Origin: Cryptomeria japonica
Taxonomy: Eukaryota; Streptophyta; Pinopsida; Cupressales; Cupressaceae
Assembly: GCF_030272615.1 (NCBI RefSeq)
Contig: NC_081406.1
Span: 117,808,847-117,872,846, forward strand
DNA: 64,000 bases
Reading direction: 5' to 3'
Shown here: positions 37,001 through 46,245 of the stretch, piece after piece
Layout of the letters: each line of letters opens with the position of its first letter
How positions within the stretch are numbered: position 1 is the first letter of the stretch
Notes under the pieces: model-generated
Told to the model about the DNA's origin: nothing
Database searches by the model: none
Seen by the model: only the letters and a program-made list of their open reading frames with translations
Position numbers and translations under genes: made by a program

Positions 37001-38116
37001 GACAGATATGGAAATCAGATTCATACCTAAGTCTGGCACATGCAACACATCATGAAGGGAAATCAACTTTCCATTCTCCCTCTAAAACTAAATAGTCCCT
37101 TTCCCAACTGGGTTGAGTTTGGACAAGTTCCCCATAGAGATCTGGATTTTGGTGTTCTCCTCCTTGTAATTGGAGAAATAATCTCTAAAACCTGTCATAT
37201 GAAATGATGCCCCACTATCTATATACCAGACACTCTATGAGGTTGGGCTAACCATACAAGCTATGAGTACAAACTCATCCTCCATTCTACTAGAGAGCTC
37301 ATCTGCATTTGCTGAAGCTACCATCTGCTTCTTCCCTTTCTTCTCATTCTTCTTCCTTTGTTTGCAATCGCTAACATAGTGGCCAAATTCGTGGCATCCA
37401 TAGCATTTGATCTTTTATACAAGTCCTTCTTCTCACATTGTGGATTTGATCCTTTGCTAGACCCCTTCTTTTTTTTCCCTTTTCCTTCTAGGGCAACATT
37501 TTCTTGGTCCATCTCACCTTTCTAACTCTTACTGTTAGATCCACTAACAAGGCTTAGTCTAAGATCCTCCTGAGTGAAATCACTCCAAAGTCGATCCCAT
37601 CTTGGTAAGGTGTCTCGTCCATTAATAACTTGAACAAAGACATCCCACTGCTTAGAAAAATCATTTAGGGCTATCTGTACTAGCTCATCATCACCTGGTT
37701 TAACTCCAACAACTACTAACTTATCCTTGCCAAGTCTAAGCCTAGTGAGATAACTTTTCACATCTTCTCCCTTGTTCATCTGAGTATTCCTCAACTTTCC
37801 TCTGAGACTTAGCTTCGGTTAGTGGTTGCATTCTGGTACAGATTCAAGATGGCGTCCTATATTGCCTTCGCTGTATCTAAATATGTGATATGCAGAACTA
37901 TATGATCCTTAACGCCCTCAAGGATTATCCTCCTTGCTTTGGCATCTTCCTTCTTATATGTTGCTAGAAGTATTGGATCTATAGGTACAGTCACAATAGT
38001 GGTAGCATATTCCTTGACACCATTCTCTTCTAGCAACAAAGAAATTTTGGCTTTCCAGACACCAAAATTTGAGGCTCCATCTAATTTGTCTCGATCTCTT
38101 AAATTGTTGAGGCCAT
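34100..38116 (-). pseudogene. Copia-B gag-pol polyprotein, decayed
   Basis: Same domain order as Copia-A, read right to left. The gag start near 38,116 is frameshifted within a few codons; gag pieces follow at 38,039-37,857 and 37,794-37,522. The zinc knuckle near 37,360-37,410 is intact (CYGCHEFGHYVSDC), unlike in Copia-A. Further pieces hold the integrase region (36,958-36,740, 36,622-36,419, 36,301-36,068) and reverse transcriptase (35,321-35,130; 35,129-34,860 with VLYVDDLFLTGS; 34,850-34,542). Multiple stops and shifts make it non-functional, but some blocks are better preserved than in Copia-A. Confidence 0.88.
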
Positions 38117-38227
38117 CTCAAGGGATAAAAGAAATAATAATTCTAAAGAGGTCAAACTAGGTTTTATAAACCCTTGATTTTCTTTCCTTTGCCTAGGATA
38201 AACATTTTCTACTTAGCTCTAATACCA

Positions 38228-38868
38228 TGTGAAAATTCTATTGCAGTTACTAATTATTAATCTCCTATCTCATAAAGATTATTTAACTGTGAAATACTGA
38301 AAAAATAACACAGTTGCAACTTGACAAATAAAAACACACGCAGAAAGAAATATGCAACACAGTGACACAATATTTTTGGACAATTGTCCTTGGAAAAACC
38401 CTGAAGGAAAAACCAGTACTACAGATGAAGAATATTTATTAACTACAGCAAATCAAGAGATACAAAAATTGCTTGCCTCTTACTGGCAGAGCTTCGATGA
38501 CCTCCCAATTTATCCTGCTGAGATTCCACCCCGCTACTATCCTAACGCTATCATTGTGCCCTTGCTAGCACTTCCAGACTACTTGCTAACACTGCAAGTT
38601 TCTCCACAAACTTCATATACTCCAAATGACCCTTGACCCCTTTTTATACTACTCTCATTGGAAAACCAATGGCCGAGATTAATTCTCAATCAACGGCTGA
38701 GATTATTAACAACTAAACAACCCTAGCAAAATTGGTTGCTAGAATTTTCTAAAAGAGAACAAATAATTAACAAATAATTGTCCCTATCTAACAAAATTTG
38801 TTTAGCAAACAATTATTTAATAATTATTACATATGGAGAACCAACTGTCTTAGCTAACCAAACTAACA
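38228..38868 (-). repeat. 5' LTR of Copia-B
   Basis: 641 bp, minus-strand ends TGTTAGTTTGG...TTTTCACA. TATA box TATAAAAA at 38,641-38,648. The 94-codon plus-strand frame at 38,352-38,636 lies wholly inside it and is antisense noise. Confidence 0.9.
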
Positions 38869-39330
38869 CTCCTTTACTTCCAAGTATAAATTTGTGGAGA
38901 GATCCATTTGCTATGTACTCGTAGATGACTGCACTTGTATGTTCTTCAAAGAAATACCTTAACAAATGAACATGATGAATCCTTCCAATAGCCACTATTT
39001 CGTTAATGAACTAGGAAGCTTTCCTTTATCAGCTTAGTTGCAAACTTTTTGATGATCTTCTTGAGGCTTGAATAAGAAAATTTGTTTGGCATTTGATCAA
39101 CATACTTTTGTAGAAATGTCTCTACCTTAGAAATAGAGTGTGGGTCATTACGCTTCCCTCCAAGCACTTGATGGTTGAAGAACCGCGTTCTCTTTCGATA
39201 ACAAATTACTAACAATAGTGCAACTACAACGAGTATGCTGCCCACAATACCTGTCACTGAATTAGAAGTGAATATTAGCTTTGTATTCAACCGTAACGAA
39301 TTATAGTCATTGCATTAAAATAAATAAATA
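38869..39330 (-). pseudogene. Unit C receptor-kinase pseudogene, transmembrane and N-lobe piece
   Basis: Exon 3 begins at 39,256 with the same acceptor context as unit B (ATTCAG|TGACAGG). It reads VTGIVGSILVVVALLLVICY (transmembrane), SISKVETFLQKYVDQMPNKF and FSYSSLKKIIKKFATKL (juxtamembrane). The glycine loop that should follow is degenerate (KLIKESF) and the next roughly 20-25 codons, including the VAVK lysine, are missing. The kinase resumes with EIVAIGRIHHVHLL and YEYIANGSLHKFI before Copia-B cuts it at 38,868. Intron-like sequence matching unit B continues to about 39,400. No ectodomain exon is found upstream; mobile elements occupy its place. Confidence 0.85.
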
Positions 39331-39549
39331 AAACTTATAGGCCGCTTCCGAAACGCTAGGCTCACCTAGAATATAGATGAAAGGCATTGATTCGGACGTA
39401 ATCATTCAATACTATAAATAGAAGTATAACTAGCATAGTTTTATTTTAAAAAAGTTATGTAAAATTATATCCTTAAATATTAAATTTATTTATCATTACA
39501 CTAAATAATAATATAATATAAATCTTATTAACAAAATTTATAATTATAC

Positions 39550-39689
39550 AACCTGAGTTGGCTTAGTGGTGGATAATTTGTGCTCTTGAAAGAGAGGTCA
39601 CAAGTTTAAATCCCACAAGGGGGTAAGGTATGTACACCTCATCGACTTTGGCCCATTACCTATCAGGAAAAAAAAAAAAAAAAAAAAAA
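39550..39689 (+). mobile_element. tRNA-derived SINE
   Basis: About 140 bp. It has a pol III box A (TTGGCTTAGTGGTGG), a box B-like block about 40 bp on (AGGTCACAAGTTTAAATCCC), a short body (CATCGACTTTGGCCC) and a 22-base poly(A) tail at 39,668-39,689. This is the layout of tRNA-type plant SINEs. Target duplication is unclear: TTATAATT before and CTATAATG after share only a core. Confidence 0.75.
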
Positions 39690-41214
39690 TCTATAATGTG
39701 GCTAAGATGATAGCTATTGCAAAAGTGTATACATAGCATGAAGCAGATTCTTATTCCACATTGACCATTGTTATCAAAAATATAATATAATTGATGACAT
39801 TAAGATCATATATGAGTTGAAAAATTGAGTTACCACAAATCTCACAAAAAGATGTGTTTTGTAAAGTAGTAAGTATATTGAAATTGAATTCTTATAATAT
39901 ATTTTGTCCTACCTGTTATTGTCTCAGTTCTTCTCATAGTAGAAACATTCTAATGCTACTTATTATTGTCGATGCTACTAGAGACCATTCACCAAGACCT
40001 CCACATCGTATACCATCTCAACTAATTGTAGAAATAGTCTAATCCTATTAAACACTATCCATCAAGGCCCCCTTACTGCTAAAATGATTCCCTCTCATTA
40101 AGTATGCTGCCAGTAATATGCAGATTGTTATTTGTCTTAGTTCTTCTCCAATGCTAATCGCCTATTATAGTGATTACTCGACATTGATTTAATTTCACTT
40201 TTTATTGGTTAACATTTGGAATCTCTAAAAGGATTTCCTAATAAAATGGCAAATTTACGGTTGATTTATAGTCTTCCTGAGCTGTCTTTTGTGTTTTCAC
40301 AACTACAGATACAATCCACTTCATCCAGTGGATTATTTCCATAACCAAGGCCTATATCGTTCTATTTTTCTGAGCCAAGCCATTTCCGAATTTTTTTTAA
40401 CATGAATTACAATTTATGCATTATACGTTATAGTAATATATCTAATGGGCAACACATATGTCTCATCTGATTACAAATGGTCATGTTTATTTTGTTTGAA
40501 TTAGACTTAACATTGACACTAGCATCAATTTGTTGCAACAAAGCGGAATATAGGTGTCTTTTGCAGTGTACAATGGAAGGGGAACACTCTTTGGCTCACT
40601 TTTCTCCAGAAATATTGGTACAAAATCAATCTTGTTGGGATGCAATTTCTCTTCTGCCCCCTTTTATCTATTGCTGGGCACAGGCGATTACTCTATTCCA
40701 TCAGAGGCTAGGCAAGCTTCGTTACAACAATATTGAAATTTGTTTGAATGTGTCATATAATTCTATAAAGAGTCATGATGAGGAGCACTTCTTTTGGAAA
40801 TAAAGCATCCAAAAACCGGGTTTAGAAAGGATTTCCATGTCATATTGATAGCTTTAGTGTAAAATATAATTCTATAAAGAGTCATGATGAGGAGCACTTC
40901 TTTTGGAAATGAAAAATTGCATAATAAATTTGTACAAATTCTGTCAATTGAAAGAGTGAATTACAGAAAGCTAAAAAGTTTAAGAAGTCAATAAAAAAGA
41001 GTAAACGGGTCCCATACACTGCACTATCATTTAAAACATTTTTTAAAACTCTTTTGGACTGAATGATTTGAAATCCTTAGGCCACGAGTTTGCAAATTCA
41101 TAATCATAGGATTAATAAAATTGATGATCTGCTCGAATTTGGTGGGGCCTACATTTTCTAGTGGTTTGTGGAGTTGACAAATTGTAAAGATCAACATGAT
41201 GTAGATTAAATGTA
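39690..41214. other. Intergenic DNA replacing the unit C ectodomain
   Basis: No gene is supported. Sits where unit B has its exons 1 and 2. The 108-codon plus-strand frame at 40,477-40,803 has no recognised motif and overlaps a direct repeat, so it is not called. Confidence 0.4.
40755..40910. repeat. Direct repeat of 47 bp
   Basis: An identical 47 bp segment (starting ATATAATTCTATAAAGAGTC, ending TTTTGGAAAT) occurs at 40,755-40,801 and again at 40,864-40,910, 109 bp apart. No transposon termini surround it; it may reflect a local duplication. Confidence 0.8.
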
Positions 41215-41676
41215 GGGGAAAGGACCTAGTAGTTGTGCAACCTAACTTCGTGCTTCTCAAAATCCTACTTGGAAATTTCAAATCACTCTGATTTTTTTAC
41301 AGCAGCTTACTTGGCAAGTCCCTTGCTTATAACTAAGGTTTCAAGGCTACATCATCAAATATGATGCCACATCAACATGCTTTTTGCCAAGGTGTCCAAA
41401 ACAGCCCCCCAAAAAAGTGAGACCAATAGGCGTGCAAAAGAGATCCCAATAGTTGTGCAACTGATGTGGCATCACCTGATTGGTTACTTTTTACAATATT
41501 AGTACATTTATTAACAACTATTGGTACATTTCCTAACAACTGTTGGTACATTTCCTAACAAAAATTGATATTTTTTGGTTTCAAACAATAGGTTTTATTT
41601 ATTCAATTTTTGGAACAAAAGGTATCAACAACCCTCACAACAATTGGTACATGCTCAACTACTGGGTCCTTTCCCC
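41215..41676. mobile_element. MITE-like element with TA target duplication
   Basis: 462 bp bounded by inverted repeats: left end GGGGAAAGGACCTAGTAGTT, right end (reverse complement) GGGGAAAGGACCCAGTAGTT, about 24 bp with two mismatches. TA lies immediately outside each end (41,213-41,214 and 41,677-41,678). The interior is non-coding and contains about three imperfect tandem copies of a 25 bp unit with TTGGTACATTTCCTAACAAC near 41,500-41,560. TA duplications suit a Tc1/mariner-type source, but the termini do not match the Stowaway consensus I know. Confidence 0.75.
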
Positions 41677-41989
41677 TAATCTCTAAACTATACTGATATT
41701 TACTGTTGCAACTATCACAACCAAGCATTTTTCTTTAATAAATTGTTTGGGAAGCAGTAAAGGGCAATTAAATATGCATTAACATTACACTGAAACATGG
41801 TGCATAGCTAAAATTGTTTGTTTTAAGACCAATTTGTCTATTTGCATTAGATGAAATTTCTTTCTATTGTGAAAAAGGCATCAAAATTGTTTATTTTATT
41901 TTATGAGGTATGACAAGCATGACCAACCTAGGGCTAGGAAGAAACTGTGCAGTAGATTGGAAAGTAGAAACTTTCTTTGTCAACCCTAG

Positions 41990-42860
41990 ATGGTCAACAA
42001 TCTTCAAAAACTTGAGGACTTGATACTCCTTGCCTAGAAGGTTTTGGGGGAGCTTTACGAGGATTAACATTCCTGGTTTTGTGATATACCATATGAGACC
42101 ATTCAACAATGCCCATGGAAGTGGTTGGCGAGACAATAGGGATCTGTGAGGCGTGCATAGGACATTGGACAACTAATGAAAATTGCCTAATGTTATGGTT
42201 GGATATTTTATATCGATAGATCAAGTGTTTGAAATATTGATGTACTAAATCTTTTGGGATTAGCAAGACTCACAAATTTGAAAATCAATATCTTCTTTGA
42301 GTTCCTTTGAGAGTTCAACCTCAACACACACGCAATAGTTAGAGTGATTCGAGTAAAATTTCTTGAGCTCAACACAAACAACAATATCCAATAAGGCTGC
42401 TATCTTGGATAAAAGGCATAGGCAAGCTCAAAAATTCAACCCACATTGGGACAATAAGATAATTTTTTTCTGCAACAAAAAAGTCATAAGTCCAAGGTTG
42501 GAAAACAAGCAGGGATGAATTAACAAGCCAAGGACCTTGGGTGAGAACAACTTGGGCATGATTAGCTTTAACAAAACGAAAAAGAAAAATCATTTTGAAA
42601 GCTTTTGCATAGTGGCCATCTGAATCCCATGTGGGGTCCAAGATTTTCTCACATAGTCATTAAGTGCACTTTTAGAGGGGACATTGGTTAGAAAGTAACC
42701 CATATGGGTGAAATTTTCAAGCCATTTGTAGGCTTCTTCAAATTTTGCAAGTAGAAGAACAATATATGGAGGTGGAACAGAAAAATACCTCATGAAAACA
42801 CTTTTGAGATGAATTTTTGATATTGTTTGAGTTAGGGAATCATGGGATGACATCATCAAC
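41990..42860 (-). pseudogene. DUF4283-like LINE ORF1 remnant
   Basis: Two overlapping minus-strand frames, joined by a frameshift near 42,600, read MRYFSVPPPYIVLLLAKFEE, GYFLTNVPSKSALNDYVRKS, then FLFRFVKANHAQVVLTQGPW, LVNSSLLVFQPWTYDF and VPMWVEFLSLPMPF. The GPWLVNSSLLVFQPW...VPMWVE pattern is that of DUF4283, usually the N-terminal nucleic-acid-binding part of plant LINE ORF1 or related proteins. The following stretch to 41,990 is open in pieces but unrecognised. Confidence 0.7.
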
Positions 42861-42869
42861 TTTCAAATC

Positions 42870-44100
42870 ACAATTATAATATTAAATATTTATTTATAAG
42901 GAAGAATAATTCATTTAAAAAAATATTTATAAGAAAATTTATATTATAGTAATATAAAAATTAATATATAATAAAATATTTATGATTATGAGAAAACATT
43001 TGTTGTGAGCCACTTATTTATAATAATAAACCATCATATAATTTAACACTACAAAAAATCACATATTTCTTAAATTTTTAATTTAGTATATTTTATTTGT
43101 TTTAAATGTAGGAAAAAAACTTTTGAAGAAGATATCAGGAACATGTTGAGTGTTAATTTTATGAGGTCATTAAGAATTCCGTGAATTATTATAAATATGT
43201 GTTTATTTTCTCAATATGTATTAAAAAAGAAGTCAAGTGAAGCTCCAAGAATACGTGCGTGAGATGGAAATTGTCGTTGCCCATGGCGACAATGATCATG
43301 ATTTTGGAGACTTGTGTAACGTAAACACACCCCGCATTCGGCAAAAAATTACCTACACAGCAATGAAAATTATCATCTTTCATAGCGAGAAAATAATTAG
43401 AAAGAGTTGGACATGTGCTGTAGAATACGAGGAAGCTTCCTGTGTTAGGAACTCGTCAATGGGGCATGGCAGGCAAAATGGCTAAGCTACAGATACAAAG
43501 AAACTGTCATTAGTGTTTGAAAGTGTTTTGTTAATGAAAGAAAGTCTCATTTTGTGGACTGCATAGACACTGCCTATGGCAGGGCCCTTACCTCCTTAAC
43601 TCTTTTGAAATTTCTTCCCCTTTTAGAACAAGTTTGAAATATCAAAATATTAAAATTAATAAAAAATAAAATATTTTTAAAATAAATAGTACATAATTTT
43701 TTTTTTTTAATGTATATAGTAAATAAAATAGTTTTAAAATAATATTAAATAAGTTTTAAATTATAAAACAGTTTTACATTTGTATTTTCATATTTTTATT
43801 AGTCAATATACTATTATACCTATTCAATTTTTTTTAATTAAGATAGTCAATTATTTCATAAAATTAAAAATTTTGAACAAAAATCTATAGTATAAAACTA
43901 ATTTTTATTTTAAATAATTGTAAAAAAAGACAATTTTCTTTATTCTTATTGGTGATAGTAAATATTAAATTCAATTTTCCAAAAACAAATCACATTTTTA
44001 TACATTCAATTACATTTTGTACAAATAATAATATTTCTAATTATTATGTCGTCTTCACAAAAATGGAAGAAAAAATATCTTTTAATGACTCTAAGGAATG
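42870..44100. repeat. Upstream flank of unit C (duplicate of the unit B flank)
   Basis: Homologous in order and orientation to 22,000-23,950. It shows that unit C once had the same upstream region as unit B and that the stretch 39,400-42,860 replaced its ectodomain exons. Short open frames around 43,189-43,485 lie within it. Confidence 0.6.
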
Positions 44101-45829
44101 ATGGATATTACATGTAGTATTTTATTATCAATTCCTTGTCAAGACAAGATACTATTGCATTCATTCAATTAATTTTCTTTTAACAAAAGTCATATAATTT
44201 ATCTTTTATTTTTTATTTTAAATAATTTAAAAATATCAATTTTCTGTTTTTAATTGATCATGATAAGTGAAAAATTTAATTTTTTCAAAATAAATAACAA
44301 TTTAAACTAAAACAATTGTACAATAACATCCCAAGATGCACATGAATTTATTAGGGCCACGTGACCATAAGCCGCACATGCCAACATGGTACTACAATAT
44401 CTACTAATTATATAAAGTGTCCAAGGCATTTTAATTGAGCTTTTTGAATTCGAGGATCGTCATTCTTATTGTGACATTATCTTAAATCATACACGATTAT
44501 TTTAACAATTTTGGTCTATGTTTTATATATTTTAAAAATTATATATGTACAAATTTGACCATTGCATTTTAAAATTCAATGGTTAAAAGACATGAAGTGT
44601 ACAAGCGGCGTCTTTCAAAATGTACTCCTATTAGTCAATCTGAATTTATTAAAAACTCAATCTGCAGATGCCTGATAAAAATTGTATTTATTAAGACAAA
44701 CCTTAGTTATCAATAGTGGGATAGAAATGAGAAAAGTGACAGGCGACAGTACATAGCACACAAATGCCACCATGACCAAATGATGAGTTTTATAAGTGTA
44801 CTCCTAAAGGCAATTTGCTTTTTTTTTCTTACTCTAGGAGAGCCTAAAGTAATTAACTATTGCGCACTAGAGAAAGAGAACAAAAAACTGACGTCATTTA
44901 ATTACCTGAAGGGTTGTCTTTTCTGTAGTAAAACAACACAAAGGGTATGCCGACAATCATAAGTGGTTTTTCTGTTAAGCCTCCATGAAAATCAGTTGAC
45001 AGCTTAAAGTACGAGGTTTGCTTATAGCTTAAATTCAAAAAATACTACTAAGCATGCACTTACTTTAATATGTGTGCAGAAGAATTAGACTTGTAGTAGA
45101 GCCTTATCTTTTGGATTATCAAACGTAAACAACGGTTTGTGGCGGTTCAGAGCTTTCCAAGTCATCAAAGCATTTCCTTGTTTTTAAAATCTTTTTTGCA
45201 AAATTGCATCTATATAAGTCGTCTAACTTCTTTGTGATATATACCCAACAGATAATCATCTAGTTGCAGCAAGAGAAAAAAGTAGAGAGAGATGAATGGC
45301 CTTATATAGATCTTGAAGAGTTTGGAGACATTTTCCAGTTGGGAGAATGTTGTTGCTATTACTGTCTCATTACTCCTCTGCTTCTTAATTTCAGAAACAC
45401 AGAGATCTTTTCTAAGGCTTTTATTTGACTTCCTCACAAATTGAAGGTTTCACCTGTGTGAAGATGTTTTTAAACTAATTTCTTACAAACAACAATCCTT
45501 TGATCTCATCGGCCTTCGACCTTCTCTTTAATAGTGGCAAAGATCTTCTTTATCTGCTATCCATAGCTCCTTCAATGGCTTTGAGTCTACTTTTTCCTTT
45601 CAACTTGGGCGGTTTCCTTTCTAAAAGTGGGGTTTTTTTTTCTTACATGAAGCTAGGCTACTATTTGCATGCCTTTCTTGTAGCATGGATCTGCACCTCA
45701 TTCCAGCGATCGTTTTTTACCGTGTTTTAGCGGTTGAAACATGAAACGCCTCTTTGCCGTTGCATTTCTGGCAACTATGATCAGGGATGAAGACACTTGG
45801 CACATGGAAAACATACATGGCTCAAAACA
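44101..45829. other. AT-rich intergenic DNA
   Basis: No gene, terminal repeat or RNA gene was recognised. Open frames at 44,780-44,962, 45,210-45,437 and 45,500-45,730 lack motifs. Confidence 0.45.
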
Positions 45830-46245
45830 CTCTATGGCAAGGAACGATATAGCAAGCTGGAAAAACACCGAAGCACAAAAGGTAAAGAACATGGTTGAGA
45901 AGTTTAGAGTAGTTAATCATCTAAAAAACAAACATAAATGTTAAAATAAGATCCGTGCAAGACTTTTAATCCATCGCAAAAGCAATATATTAAGTATCTC
46001 ATAACCATTTAAAATACCAAACAGCCGGTTCGTATGATAGCTCTTCACCTTAAATGTACAGCAGTTGAATTTCTGTTTTACGGTTAGTTTGTTCGTTGTG
46101 GATCAACTCTAATGTTTTGGACCAGACCAGTTCACTTCTTAATCTCTTAAAAAAATAGAATCCGAATGGAACCAACTAATACTTCGGATAAAACCAAAAA
46201 TACATTTTACAATTTTTTTGCCCCAAAGGAATCAGTTACTACTTA
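45830..46245. repeat. Orphan copy of the unit B downstream flank
   Basis: Blocks at 45,834-45,965 and 46,205-46,245 match 17,912-18,040 and 18,640-18,690. No kinase sequence follows; an LTR element begins at about 46,236, and sequence matching the unit B upstream flank reappears only at 48,990. Confidence 0.55.

Larger units (their letters stand above)
33838..38868 (-). mobile_element. Copia-B, LTR retrotransposon in opposite orientation
   Basis: Minus-strand element of the same family as Copia-A but a distinct subfamily: 5' LTR at 38,228-38,868, primer binding site (minus TGGTATTAGAGC) at 38,216-38,227, coding region to about 34,100, and a truncated 3' LTR at 33,838-34,082. The left end has lost the R/U5 part of the LTR, and the host gene has lost about 100 bp at the same junction (the counterpart of unit B 19,906-20,005), so one deletion probably removed both; hence no target duplication. 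Confidence 0.9.

Noticed and set aside
38352-38636. 94-codon plus-strand frame starting MQHSDTIFLDNC
   Set aside because: It lies entirely within the Copia-B LTR, antisense to transcription.
39550-39610. Functional tRNA gene
   Set aside because: The promoter boxes are present but no cloverleaf can be formed and a long poly(A) follows, so a SINE is the better reading.
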